Shown here in pieces: positions 26,916 through 37,958 of a stretch of 64,000 nt of DNA. The stretch is from Cyanobacteria bacterium CYA (lineage in GTDB: Bacteria; Planctomycetota; Phycisphaerae; Phycisphaerales; UBA1924), in NCBI GenBank assembly GCA_008363215.1, contig RHKP01000001.1, positions 186,001 through 250,000 on the forward strand. Reading direction: 5' to 3'. A program made the position numbers and the translations under genes. A model generated the notes under the pieces. It saw nothing but the letters and a program-made list of their open reading frames with translations, had not been told where the DNA came from and searched no databases. Within the stretch, counting starts at the first letter, position 1; each line of letters begins with the position of its first letter.

Positions 26916-29039
26916 ATGAAGTCGCAGACAGACTCGAGACACGACGGGGAGAGACTTCCCCGAGCAGCCCAGCGCCGGCTTGCCAGGCGATCGGCCGCGG
27001 CGATTCTGCCGTTGCTCAGTTGCGCGGCACTTGCGCAGGAGGCTGTTGAAGACGCTTGCCCGCTTGGCAAGACGGTGAACGAGCAGGCCGAGGTTGGGGG
27101 GGATCTTTCCGGGCAGGCGTTGGAGGGTGAATCTGCGAACGCCTTTGCGGGTCTGGATCTTGAGGATCTTCTGCAAGTGCAGGTCAGTTCAGTCACGGGC
27201 ACGAGCGTCTCGTGGTTTGAGACGCCGGCGGCCGTCACCGTGCTCACGGCTGAAGACATGCGTCGAGCCGGGCACCGCTCGATTGCCGAGGCGCTTCGCC
27301 TGGTGCCGGGAATGCACGTCGCACAGATCTCTTCCGGGATGTGGGCGATCTCGGTGCGCGGGTTCACTACGCGGTTTGCCAACAAACTCCAGGTACTCAT
27401 GGACGGTCGGCGTGTGTACGACCCGCTGTATTCCGGCGTGTTCTGGGATTCGCTCGACACTGTGATGGAGGACATTGACCAGATCGAAGTGATCCGCGGA
27501 CCCGGCGCCACGCTGTGGGGCGCCAATGCCGTCAACGGGGTGATCAACATCAAGACCAAGTCGGCCGCGGACACGCAAGGACTGCTCATCACCGGGGGCG
27601 GCGGCAACGTCGAGCGAGGCTTCGGTGCGGTGCGCTACGGGGGAAAGATCGACGATGACGCGTACTACCGCGTCTACGCCAAGTACCGCAACTTCAACAG
27701 CATGCCGTCGGTTGGAGCGGGGCGGCGTGAAGATGACTGGGGCATGTGGCAGAGCGGATTCCGCTTTGACTTCGGAGACCCCGAGGCGACGCAGTTGACG
27801 CTTCAGGGTGACTTGTTCGGCATACCCGGGCGCGACTCGCGCATTCTCTCGCCGTCGCCGACCGGGCACTTGGAGTCCGAAACGACGATCAGCGACGAAG
27901 CGTTCTCAGGTGCGAATCTGCTCACTCGCCTGACTCACCGGGTCGACGACTCGTCTCACTGGGCGCTTCAGGCCTACTACGACAATTTCAACGGGGACAG
28001 TTTCGACACGTTCAAGTATTCGCGAGACTCCGTGGATATCGACTTTCGCCACGGTTTTGCGCTGGGAGAGCGGAACGAAGTCGTATGGGGAATGAGTTTC
28101 CGCCATGACAGGCTGGACACGACCGGCTCCACTCTCTTCTCACTGGTTCCTTCGGAGCGTGACGAGAACACCTTCTCCGGGTTCATTCAGGACACGCTGA
28201 CCATCGTGCCGGACCGTCTGTACGGAATGCTGGGAACCAAGGTGGAGCACAACGGATTCAGCGGCTTTGAAGTGCAACCCAGCGTGAGGATGTGGTGGAC
28301 TCCTGATGAGAAGCAGACTGTCTGGGCCGCCTTCTCAATGCCGGTACGGACACCGTCGTGGATCGAGAAGGACATGCGCTTTCTCACCGCCTACGTCGAT
28401 CCCGGTCTGCTCGGGCCGCCGATGATCCCGACGCACATGTACGTGCCTCTTTACGTGTCGGGAACAGGTGCGATTGAGTCGGAGCGAGTGCGGACGTGGG
28501 AGGCGGGGTATCGCCGGAGGCTTTCCGATGCACTCACCATCGACATTTCCGGCTTCTACAGCGAATACCGAGACCTCGCTGAGATCGACTACACGCTTCT
28601 GACCTTTACGAACAATGGCGAGGCCGAGACCCGCGGCGTCGAAATCACTTCGACGTGGCGCATCGCCGAGAACTGGACGATTGCAGGGAAGTACAGTTAC
28701 CTGCAACTGGACGCCCACACCCCCGCAGCGTCCGACGGCGATGAGAACCAGTACCCGGAACACCAGTTTCAACTCCAATCTCGCGTGGACCTGAGCGAGT
28801 CGCTCGAACTGAACGGATCGCTGTACTTTGTGGATGAACTCCCATCGACCGACACAGATTCGTACACGCGGCTGGATATCGGTCTGACCTGGCGTCCCAG
28901 ACCGAACGTGGAACTGTCGATCTGGGGTCAGAACCTGCTGGAACCCAGACATGTTGAGATCATTCAGGGCGTTGTGCCCCTGGACTCGCCGGCGGCCATC
29001 GAGCGGAGCGTGGTCGTGCAGGCGACGTTCCGGTTCTAG
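26916..29039 (+). CDS. TonB-dependent outer-membrane receptor
   Basis: A 707-residue receptor. After a basic N-terminus and a hydrophobic segment ending in AALAQ (signal peptide, unusually far in at about residues 25-41), the linker LDLEDLLQVQVSSVTGTSVS is followed by the plug domain (residues about 95-205): ETPAAVTVLTAEDMRRAGHR, LRLVPGMHVAQI, VLMDGRRVYDPLYSGVFW, IEVIRGPGATLWGANAVNG. The rest is a 22-strand barrel type ending in a C-terminal aromatic residue (ATFRF). Such receptors import siderophores, vitamins or oligosaccharides. The plug is closest to the group that often sits beside YfiR-like proteins and CHASE8 kinases, exactly as here. The ligand is unknown. Confidence 0.88.
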   Translation: MKSQTDSRHDGERLPRAAQRRLARRSAAAILPLLSCAALAQEAVEDACPLGKTVNEQAEVGGDLSGQALEGESANAFAGLDLEDLLQVQVSSVTGTSVSWFETPAAVTVLTAEDMRRAGHRSIAEALRLVPGMHVAQISSGMWAISVRGFTTRFANKLQVLMDGRRVYDPLYSGVFWDSLDTVMEDIDQIEVIRGPGATLWGANAVNGVINIKTKSAADTQGLLITGGGGNVERGFGAVRYGGKIDDDAYYRVYAKYRNFNSMPSVGAGRREDDWGMWQSGFRFDFGDPEATQLTLQGDLFGIPGRDSRILSPSPTGHLESETTISDEAFSGANLLTRLTHRVDDSSHWALQAYYDNFNGDSFDTFKYSRDSVDIDFRHGFALGERNEVVWGMSFRHDRLDTTGSTLFSLVPSERDENTFSGFIQDTLTIVPDRLYGMLGTKVEHNGFSGFEVQPSVRMWWTPDEKQTVWAAFSMPVRTPSWIEKDMRFLTAYVDPGLLGPPMIPTHMYVPLYVSGTGAIESERVRTWEAGYRRRLSDALTIDISGFYSEYRDLAEIDYTLLTFTNNGEAETRGVEITSTWRIAENWTIAGKYSYLQLDAHTPAASDGDENQYPEHQFQLQSRVDLSESLELNGSLYFVDELPSTDTDSYTRLDIGLTWRPRPNVELSIWGQNLLEPRHVEIIQGVVPLDSPAAIERSVVVQATFRF

Positions 29040-29055
29040 GCCGGGGAGGGAGTGA

Positions 29056-29720
29056 TTGGACTTCGGCGTGTGCACATTGCAGATGCTCAAGTTCGCCCGT
29101 CGGGCGGCTGTGCGTGCGCTCTTGTGCATGATCGTCCTGGGGGCGTGCGTCGCGACGAGCAGCGCGTCCGGCAATGAACCGGAAAGGGAGGTACAGATCC
29201 GGGCGGCGTTTCTGCTGAACTTTGTCAAGTTCACGGAATGGCCGCAGCAGGCATTTGCCAGTGAAGAGGCCGATTTTGTGGTGGCGGTGGTCGGGCCGGA
29301 CCCGTTCGGGCGGGTGCTCGAACAGACCTTTGCGGCGCTGAAGGTGCAGGGGCACAAGGTGGTCATCCGGCGGTGGACGATTCCGGACCGCGCAAAGTTT
29401 GCGTCGAGTGAGGCATTTGAAGCGGCGGTGGCCGAACTGCGACGGCACATTGAGTCTGCGCATCTGGCCTACTTCACACTCTGCAATCAGGAGCAACTGG
29501 ACCTGAGTCTCAAGGGGACCGATACATCGAGTGTGTTGACGGTGGGAAGCGATCATCGGTGCGCGGTGAGCCACACCGCCCTGGCACTGGACCGGGACGG
29601 CGATCGCGTGGTGTTCTACGCAAACGTCGACACCCTCAAGTCCCTCAAGGTCCGGGTCAGTTCCAAGGTGCTCTCGCTGGCCAAGCGCGTGGAGGGCAAG
29701 ACGCCACAGGGGGACAGGTC

Positions 29721-29724
<4 letters not shown>
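29056..29724 (+). CDS. YfiR family periplasmic protein (DUF4154)
   Basis: A 222-residue exported protein with a signal sequence (residues about 10-37). The diagnostic YfiR start of the mature part, VQIRAAFLLNFVKFTEWP, is present, followed by the alternating strands of the domain (VVAVVGPDPFG, HLAYFTLCNQEQLDL, TLKSLKVRVSSKVLSLAK). YfiR proteins sit in the periplasm and restrain a CHASE8-containing membrane sensor; in Pseudomonas the partner is the cyclase YfiN. Here the next gene is a CHASE8-type hybrid kinase whose GTG start overlaps this stop. The TTG start at 29056 follows GGAGGG at 5 nt; an ATG at 29083 is the alternative. Confidence 0.82.
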
Positions 29725-31982
<2,258 letters not shown>

Positions 31983-32009
31983 TGGTTCGCAAGAAACTGC
32001 TGGTGATCC

Positions 32010-32024
32010 GAACGTGACACGTTC
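32010..32024. promoter_or_regulatory. Perfect 7-1-7 inverted repeat
   Basis: GAACGTG-A-CACGTTC lies 28 nt past the kinase stop. It has no T-tract, so it is more like a binding site than a terminator, but the gene it would control is unclear (mntR starts 235 nt further on). Confidence 0.3.
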
Positions 32025-32258
32025 ACATGTCAACTCGCGGCAGGGCACCTCAGGGGCGCGGCGTGGAGGTATCTCGTGCCGTGTCGCCGCTGATCGATCT
32101 TGAGGGCCCTCGGAGAGGATCGCCGGCGTCGAAGAGTCACCGACTGCCGGCCGCGCAAGCCCTGGCCGCGCACCCCGCTGTGGCATCGGCTACAATGCCC
32201 TGGTTCCGCTTCCTTGCCCGCACCCCTCTGACCGGCCCGTCGGCGTTGAAGCCGTGCG

Positions 32259-32675
32259 ATGAAGAACCCGCCCAACGCTTCCGCCCATGCCCGCACCCGG
32301 CGCGATCATGCCGCCGAGACGGCCGAGGACTACGTTGAAGCCGTCGCTGAACTGGTCGAACAGCATGGGCAGTGCCGCGTGACGGATCTCTCCGCCCGGT
32401 TCGGCGTCACGCATGTTACGGTGATCCGCATCGTGCAGCGGCTGGAGCGCGACGGGCTGGTCGTCACCGAGCCATACAAGCCGATCCAACTGACCGCCAA
32501 GGGGCAGCGGCTGGCGCGTCATTGCAAGGAACGTCACGCGATCGTGTATGCGTTTCTGCTGGCGCTGGGACTCGATGCCAAGACGGCCGCGATTGATGCG
32601 GAGGGCATCGAACACCACGTCAGCCCGGCGACCTTGGCGCGGTTCGAGGAAATCAGCCGCACGAAGAAGATCTGA
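32259..32675 (+). CDS. mntR: Manganese-responsive transcriptional regulator MntR
   Basis: A 138-residue DtxR-family repressor that binds Mn2+ and controls manganese import and export genes. The N-terminal winged helix contains ETAEDYVEAVAELVEQHGQ, then VTDLSARFGVTHVTVIRIVQ, and the wing VVTEPYKPIQLT. The dimerisation/metal domain is short, without an SH3 domain, and contains the expected metal-ligand segments ERHAIVYAFLLALG and AEGIEHHVS. A -10-like TACAAT lies at 32191-32196. No manganese transporter gene is in the window, so its targets are elsewhere. Confidence 0.88.
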   Translation: MKNPPNASAHARTRRDHAAETAEDYVEAVAELVEQHGQCRVTDLSARFGVTHVTVIRIVQRLERDGLVVTEPYKPIQLTAKGQRLARHCKERHAIVYAFLLALGLDAKTAAIDAEGIEHHVSPATLARFEEISRTKKI

Positions 32676-32712
32676 GCCGGGCCGATCTCAGGAGAGGCTC
32701 GGGCACACGAGG

Positions 32713-32832
32713 ATCCCGGACAAGTGCCCGTCTTCGGGCGCCTCTCCGGGTCGGAACCGACGGGAGATCCGGCCGCGCAATGCGGATGCGACCCGGACCT
32801 GTGCTCGCGCACGCACAAAGATCCGGCGTCCA
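32713..32832 (-). repeat. Structured repeat element, copy A
   Basis: On the minus strand it reads GGACGCCGGATC, TTTGTGCGT, GCACAGGTCCGG and ends GGCGCCCGAAGACGGGCAC, TTGTCCGGGATCC. The first part is a hairpin, the second a smaller hairpin, and the two ends can pair with two mismatches. Near-identical blocks occur at 61446-61566 and, more diverged, at 43055-43180. It begins 14 nt past the stop of the dockerin-tagged gene ending at 32847. Confidence 0.55.
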
Positions 32833-32846
32833 GACTCCAAACGGCT

Positions 32847-35171
32847 TCACGGGCATCCGGCACTGAACGCGCCGAGGAACACGAACACGTCGAAGAAGTC
32901 GAACGTGCCGTACGGCGCGGCGAAGTCGGCCTCCGGATCGTGCGCCGCAAACGCCGAGAGGAACGCTGACACGTCGAAGAAGTCCAGCACTCCCGCGGGC
33001 GGGGCCATCTCGGGCAGGCACGGCACATGCCCGGAAAATGCGCGCGCCAGCACCGCATCGACGACACCCGGCTCGATCAACTCAGCCAGCCCGAGCGCCC
33101 CCAGCGCCACGTCGGGCAGTCCGGCATCGGGCGGGGTGTACGCCGGGTCGATGTTTGATCTTCGGTACAGAATCGACGCTCCGCTCGCGAACGTCGCGCG
33201 ATACCCGTGCCGGTAGGCGTGATAGGCTCCGATCGCCGGCGCCGTGTCGCCGCGCGAGGCGAACGCCATCAACGACGGGAATGTGCTGATGTCCCCGGAA
33301 TGTCCGGACAACGAGTCGGCGTTGTAGCCCCCGGGCGCCCACATCGGCTTGGTCGTTCCCGCGCTGAAGACGGTCAGGAAGCGGGCCTGCGCATCATCGG
33401 TCCAGGCGCCGTTGGAGGCGAGCAGCGCCGTCGCGTGGTCCGTCCACGCGCTGCTGTCGCGCGTCCCGCGCTGCACGATCTGGGCGTACAGCGACACGAA
33501 GGCCGCCTGAAAATTGCCCGACGCGTTGCTTGTGACCGGCATGCCGGTCACATAGGTCGCGCTCGGCCAGTTGGTGCGGTTCAACCACGCCGCGTAGTCG
33601 CCCGCCGACGCGCCATACACCCCAGCCTGTTCGACAAACAGCACCCCTTCGTGATAACCGGCCACAGCCGAGCCGCTTTCCGGCCCGCCGCTCGCGAGCG
33701 ACGTGAGGAACAGCGTGCCCGGCTGGACATACGCGTCCCAGTTGCTCACCCCGCCGATGATGTGCTGCGCGGCCCGGCGGATGCGCGGGTCGTCGCTGTA
33801 CAACGCGCTGGCACGCTCGGCCGCCAGCACGATCTTCATGGTGCTCATCACCGCGAACTCGCCGTCCCATCCCGGGGCCGCGGCTCCTGTCGCCGGGTCG
33901 ATCCAGTGCCGGTAGATGCCGTCGGCGCTTCGGCTGGGCGCAATCCCGTCGGGCGCCAGCCCCGCGTATCGCTCGAGTATCCGGCGCACTCGGATCTGGT
34001 CGTCAGGATCGTTGAAAATTGCATCGTGCGCCAGGAGCAGCAGCACAACCCACGCCGCGCCATCGGGCGAGGCCGGCTGGAAGCGCGTGCCGCCTGCCAG
34101 CACGTCGCCGTCGATCACCCATCCGTCCGGCTCGCCGTCGGGCGAGATGAGCCCGCGCCCGAATGCGACGACCTGCTCGAACTCATCGACCACCCAGTCT
34201 TCAAAGCCGAGCCAGGGGTCGCCTGCGTCGGCGATCAACTCGGCCCCGTGGTCGAGCCCGACGAGCAGGCGGCCGCAGGGGGTGGCACGCACATCGTGCG
34301 CGGGCGCGCTCCATGTGTGATACGCGGCCGGCGCAAAGCCCGTCACGCCCTGCGCCTGGAAGTCGTTGACGAACAGCAGCGAAGCGCCCGTTCCCTGCCC
34401 GCACAGCACGTACGCCCCGTGCCGCGCCGTCGCCCCGAAGTGGTCGCTGTATGCCACCGCTCGCGCATCAATCAGATCACCCACGCGCACAAAGCCCGGC
34501 GACGCGCCGGCCGTGCCGTGGTAGAAACCGTCCGCACTGACCGCGTACAGCAAGCCATGCACGCGATCGAGCGCCAGTCCGCGCACCACCTGCCCGCCCA
34601 GCGAGCCAGATCCCAGCGCCACGCCCGTCGTGTCGTTGCGCTGTGCCCGCAGCACGCGTACGCCCTGCGTGTCGGTTCCGACGAACAGGCGCCCGTTGTG
34701 GTGCAGCAGCGCGCCGTGCGCCGGCGCGGCCGTCTGGTTCGAGACCTCGATCCGCGCGAAGAGCAACATCTGGTTCTGCGGCACGTCGTAGCGCAGCACC
34801 ACATCCCCTGCCTGCCCATCGCCCGGCGTCACGTCGTCGTGCACCGAGATGAACAGCAGGCGCCCCGAGTCGCTCCACGCCAGCGCCGAAGGCCCGTCGA
34901 AACTCGCATCCAGCGTCATCCACGGCGCCTGGGCATTGATCTGGGCCCGCGTCAACGTCCGCACCAGCGTCCCGCGCACGTCGCGGATCTCGACCGCATC
35001 GTCGCTGCTGCTTGCCGTCGCATACCAGCCCGAAAGTTCAGCCGCCGCCACCGCGTCAACCGGGCCCGCCGCCCCGCTCACCCACGGCTCAACCAGCGGC
35101 TGCGCACACGCCGGCGCCGCAAACCAGGCCGCGAGCATCGCCCCACACGCCAGTGCCCACGCGCGGCTCAC
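32847..35171 (-). CDS. Secreted protein with alpha/alpha-toroid-like region and two dockerin-like repeats
   Basis: A 774-residue exported protein; the GTG start at 35171 overlaps the lacI stop (GTGA), so it is translationally coupled to the regulator. A signal peptide spans residues 1-26 (cleavage after PACAQ). Residues 30-300 look like a beta-propeller-type domain (repeated RLLFISVHDD, GRLFVGTDTQG, GLLYAVSADG). Residues 330-680 are helix-rich with SADGIYRHWIDPATG and GWDGEFAVMSTMKIVLAA, reminiscent of the GH144-like toroid encoded next door, although homology is not certain. The C-terminus carries paired tags GVLDFFDVSAFLSAF and GTFDFFDVFVFLGAFSAGCP. A secreted glycan-active or glycan-binding role fits the locus. 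Confidence 0.7.
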   Translation of the reverse strand: MSRAWALACGAMLAAWFAAPACAQPLVEPWVSGAAGPVDAVAAAELSGWYATASSSDDAVEIRDVRGTLVRTLTRAQINAQAPWMTLDASFDGPSALAWSDSGRLLFISVHDDVTPGDGQAGDVVLRYDVPQNQMLLFARIEVSNQTAAPAHGALLHHNGRLFVGTDTQGVRVLRAQRNDTTGVALGSGSLGGQVVRGLALDRVHGLLYAVSADGFYHGTAGASPGFVRVGDLIDARAVAYSDHFGATARHGAYVLCGQGTGASLLFVNDFQAQGVTGFAPAAYHTWSAPAHDVRATPCGRLLVGLDHGAELIADAGDPWLGFEDWVVDEFEQVVAFGRGLISPDGEPDGWVIDGDVLAGGTRFQPASPDGAAWVVLLLLAHDAIFNDPDDQIRVRRILERYAGLAPDGIAPSRSADGIYRHWIDPATGAAAPGWDGEFAVMSTMKIVLAAERASALYSDDPRIRRAAQHIIGGVSNWDAYVQPGTLFLTSLASGGPESGSAVAGYHEGVLFVEQAGVYGASAGDYAAWLNRTNWPSATYVTGMPVTSNASGNFQAAFVSLYAQIVQRGTRDSSAWTDHATALLASNGAWTDDAQARFLTVFSAGTTKPMWAPGGYNADSLSGHSGDISTFPSLMAFASRGDTAPAIGAYHAYRHGYRATFASGASILYRRSNIDPAYTPPDAGLPDVALGALGLAELIEPGVVDAVLARAFSGHVPCLPEMAPPAGVLDFFDVSAFLSAFAAHDPEADFAAPYGTFDFFDVFVFLGAFSAGCP

Positions 35172-36256
35172 CGCACTTTCCCCACTGCGCTGCTTTCCCG
35201 CACTACCAGCGACGTTTGCAGGCATGCCCGCCGCGGCGTGCTCTTGGCGTTTTCCAGCCGGCGTACCAGCGCATTCACGGCCTCCTGCCCGATCTCGTCG
35301 ATCGGTACGCGCACCGATGAGAGCGGCGGACGCATGAACCGGCACAACGCTGAGTCGTCGAACCCGACCAGGCGCAGGTCGCGCGGTATCAGCAGCCCCG
35401 CGTCCCGCGCCGCCGACGCCACGCCGATCGCGATTTCGTCGTTGGCCGTCAACACCGCCGAGCCGCGAAGGCGCTCGGCGTTCAACGATGCGGTTGCCCA
35501 CTCCCAGCCCCAGTCAAACCCATACTCGCCAAGCGCCACCTGCTCGCTCGACACCGTGTGCCCGTGCGCCCGCAGTGTCTCCACAAAGGCCGCGCAACGC
35601 TCGTCCGAGTCAATGTTTCCCCGGTGCCCGCCCACGAAGCAGCACCGATGCGCCGGCGTACCCGCCAGCAGGTGCTCCACCGCCTCGCGCACACCCGACG
35701 CATTGTCGATCGTGATCGTCTCCAGCCCAAGCCCGGGCTTGTCCGCCCCGATCACCACCGTCGGCAGCGACAGGCGTGCAATCGCGTCCAGGTCGGCCCG
35801 CGAACTCTCCGTCAGCATCACGATCAGCCCGTCGGCCAGATCAAGCGCAAAACTGCTCTCCGGGCCCACGTCCGGACGGTGTGCGTTGGAACTGACCAGC
35901 AGGTGATACCCAAGTTCGCACGCCCGCTCGTCGGCGCTGCGCATCAGGTCGGAATAAAACTGCCCGTGAATGTCCGGGAGCGACACGCCGATGACGCGGC
36001 TGCGCCTGGTCAACAACCCCTTGGCAAACAGGTTGGGCCTGTATCCCACCTCGTCGATCGCCTGCTGCACGCGCCGCGAGGTCTCGGGTGCCACCAGTTC
36101 GGGCGCGTTGATCACCCGGCTCACCGTGGCGATCGAAACCCCCGCCCGTTCGGCCACGCTCTTGATCGACACCCCGCCGTTGCGATCCGGCGCCCCGGAG
36201 CCGCGACCCCGTTCAGGTGATGCGCCGCCGGTTTCGCTTGCCTTGCCTCCACTCAT
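35168..36256 (-). CDS. LacI family transcriptional regulator of the beta-glucan locus
   Basis: A 362-residue sugar-responsive repressor. The HTH is VSIKSVAERAGVSIATVSRV at residues 29-48, followed by the hinge region of the headpiece (VGYRPNLFAKGLLTRRS) and a periplasmic-binding-protein-like ligand domain (VIGVSLPDIHGQFYSDLMRS to SSVRVPIDEIGQEAVNAL). I kept the ATG at 36256, with a disordered 28-residue leader, because a -10-like TATCAT lies 8 nt upstream, consistent with leaderless start; GTG at 36172 is the alternative. Four matching operators in the window (36.3, 37.9, 46.6, 47.7 kb) are its probable targets, the first lying in its own promoter. Confidence 0.9.
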   Translation of the reverse strand: MSGGKASETGGASPERGRGSGAPDRNGGVSIKSVAERAGVSIATVSRVINAPELVAPETSRRVQQAIDEVGYRPNLFAKGLLTRRSRVIGVSLPDIHGQFYSDLMRSADERACELGYHLLVSSNAHRPDVGPESSFALDLADGLIVMLTESSRADLDAIARLSLPTVVIGADKPGLGLETITIDNASGVREAVEHLLAGTPAHRCCFVGGHRGNIDSDERCAAFVETLRAHGHTVSSEQVALGEYGFDWGWEWATASLNAERLRGSAVLTANDEIAIGVASAARDAGLLIPRDLRLVGFDDSALCRFMRPPLSSVRVPIDEIGQEAVNALVRRLENAKSTPRRACLQTSLVVRESSAVGKVR

Positions 36257-36274
36257 CAGACATGATGATAAGCG

Positions 36275-37822
36275 ATGAAAACGTTTTCGCGAAGCGGTTT
36301 CCACAATCTGGCTGTCCTCGCCGCCGCGGGGCTGACACCCGCCCTGGCATCCTGTCAGGTCACCACGTCCGAAAAGTACTCCCAGCCCATTCTCGACGCC
36401 TCTCAGGTCGTCATCGACATCGACCCGGGCACGCCCCTTCCGCCCTTCGACTTCTCTGCTCGGGACCAGGCCTTCCTCGACGAGGTCCAGCACGCCGCCT
36501 TCCTCTTCTTCTGGAATGCCGTCTCCGAACAGACCGGCATGGTCCTCGATCGCACCGGCAACGACCTGGTCAGCGTCGCCGGCGTGGGTTTCCAACTCTC
36601 GGCCATGCCGATCGGCGTCGAGCGCGGATGGATCACTCACCGACAGGGGCACGATCGGGCCCTTCAGATCGTCACCAACCTGCGCGATCATCCGGACAAC
36701 CGCCACAAAGGGCTCTTCTTCCACTTTCTTGATCCCTCCGGCGTGCCGCACCCCAGGGCGTACGAGCACGTGGTCAGCACCATCGACTCGGCCATTCTCT
36801 TTGCGGGGCTTCTGACCGCGTCGGTCTACTTCGGGGGTGAAGTCGCGCAGATCGCCGACACCCTCTTCGCCGAGGCCGACTGGACAGCCTTCCTCGCGCC
36901 GGAGACCGAACACCCTGCCTACCGCGGGTTCGTGAGCCTTGGCTGGAAGGCCGACAATCCGCGCCATCCCGAGGAAGGCGGGAAACTGCTCACCCTCTAC
37001 TGGGCCGACGCCGGAGGCGAGCACCGGCTCATCACCTTCCTCGGCGCCTGCGCCACGCGACCGGAGCACCGCCTTTCGGCGGAGTGCTACTACAAACTCC
37101 GCCGCCCGCTCGGGCAGTATCGCGACATCGGGCCCATGTTCTGTTTCCCCTACTCGGGCGCCCTGTTCACGTCCGTCACCGACAACTGCTGGATCGACTA
37201 CCGCGCCATGGCGCCCGACAACCCCGCGTCATTCGGGTATCCGCAGCGTGCCCGCATCAACTGGTGGGAAGATGCCCGGAGGCACGTGCTCATGCACCGC
37301 GCCAAGGCCATCGAAAACCCGCTGGGGCTGCGCACGCCCGGACCAAATGCCTGGGGACTGTCGGCCAGCGACGGCCCCGGCGGGTATTACGTCTCGCACC
37401 TTCACCCCGATCGCATCCCCCTGCCCAACGCGCGTGATGACTTCGACGTCCCGCCCGCCGACCACGCTTATGTCGAGCAGTGGAACGACGGCGTGATCGC
37501 GCCCTATTCAGCCGGCTCGGCCATCATGTTCGAGCCGCAACCGGCCATCGACGCTCTGCGCCACTACCGCGCGCTGACCGGCTCCGACGGGCAGCCCCTC
37601 GTGTGGCGAGATCCGGCCTACGGAGGGTACGGGTTCCTTGACGCCTACACGCTGGACACGAAGACCGGGGAGCCGTGGGTGGCCACCGACTTCGTATCGA
37701 TCGACCAAGGACCACTTATTCTAGGGATAGAAAATGCTCGAACCGGGTTGATCTGGCGACTCTTTCAAGCCCACCCGGGAATCCGAGAAGGCATCAAACG
37801 ACTCGGGCTCGAACGCCGGTGA
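36275..37822 (+). CDS. GH144-like glucanase lipoprotein (glucoamylase family, PF10091 type)
   Basis: A 515-residue exported lipoprotein: N-terminal hydrophobic stretch with lipobox LASC (Cys27). The catalytic alpha/alpha toroid carries the family signatures AFLFFWNAVSEQTGMVLDR, DSAILFAGLLTA, AWGLSASDGPGGYY, DGVIAPYSAGSAIMFEP, YGGYGFLDAY and FVSIDQGPLILGIEN. Characterised GH144 members are endo-beta-1,2-glucanases; others in PF10091 are uncharacterised, so beta-1,2-glucan is an informed guess. The product would be released at the cell surface for import. Only 18 bp separate its start from the divergent lacI start, and no Shine-Dalgarno sequence is present. Confidence 0.82.
   Translation: MKTFSRSGFHNLAVLAAAGLTPALASCQVTTSEKYSQPILDASQVVIDIDPGTPLPPFDFSARDQAFLDEVQHAAFLFFWNAVSEQTGMVLDRTGNDLVSVAGVGFQLSAMPIGVERGWITHRQGHDRALQIVTNLRDHPDNRHKGLFFHFLDPSGVPHPRAYEHVVSTIDSAILFAGLLTASVYFGGEVAQIADTLFAEADWTAFLAPETEHPAYRGFVSLGWKADNPRHPEEGGKLLTLYWADAGGEHRLITFLGACATRPEHRLSAECYYKLRRPLGQYRDIGPMFCFPYSGALFTSVTDNCWIDYRAMAPDNPASFGYPQRARINWWEDARRHVLMHRAKAIENPLGLRTPGPNAWGLSASDGPGGYYVSHLHPDRIPLPNARDDFDVPPADHAYVEQWNDGVIAPYSAGSAIMFEPQPAIDALRHYRALTGSDGQPLVWRDPAYGGYGFLDAYTLDTKTGEPWVATDFVSIDQGPLILGIENARTGLIWRLFQAHPGIREGIKRLGLERR
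36276..36289. promoter_or_regulatory. LacI-type operator 1
   Basis: TGAAAACGTTTTCG contains the 12-bp perfect palindrome GAAAACGTTTTC and matches the window consensus TGTAAACGTTTACA at 11 of 14 positions. It overlaps the GH144-like start codon (ATG at 36275) and lies just upstream of the putative lacI -10 box (36265-36270), so a bound repressor could block both divergent genes. Confidence 0.6.
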
Positions 37823-37851
37823 GAAAAGTCCGGAAAACGACAACCGGAGCC

Positions 37852-37857
37852 TTGACA
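37852..37857 (+). promoter_or_regulatory. Consensus -35 box upstream of operator 2
   Basis: TTGACA is a perfect -35 hexamer. With a 17-bp spacer the -10 position reads GAAAGT (3 of 6 matches). The operator at 37886-37899 would then lie just downstream of the transcription start, a classic repression position. Confidence 0.45.
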
Positions 37858-37885
37858 CGAGGATCGGATTCGAGGAAAGTACCCA

Positions 37886-37899
37886 TGTAAACGTTTACA
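37886..37899. promoter_or_regulatory. LacI-type operator 2
   Basis: TGTAAACGTTTACA is a perfect 14-bp palindrome of the LacI/CcpA-like class, 60 nt upstream of the PEP-CTERM gene and preceded by TTGACA. It likely controls the PEP-CTERM gene and, by readthrough, the GH94 operon. Confidence 0.75.
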
Positions 37900-37958
37900 G
37901 GCCCGACACACCGGGTCGTACTCGGGGACGCGGGACCGAAGAAGTGGAGGACTGAATC

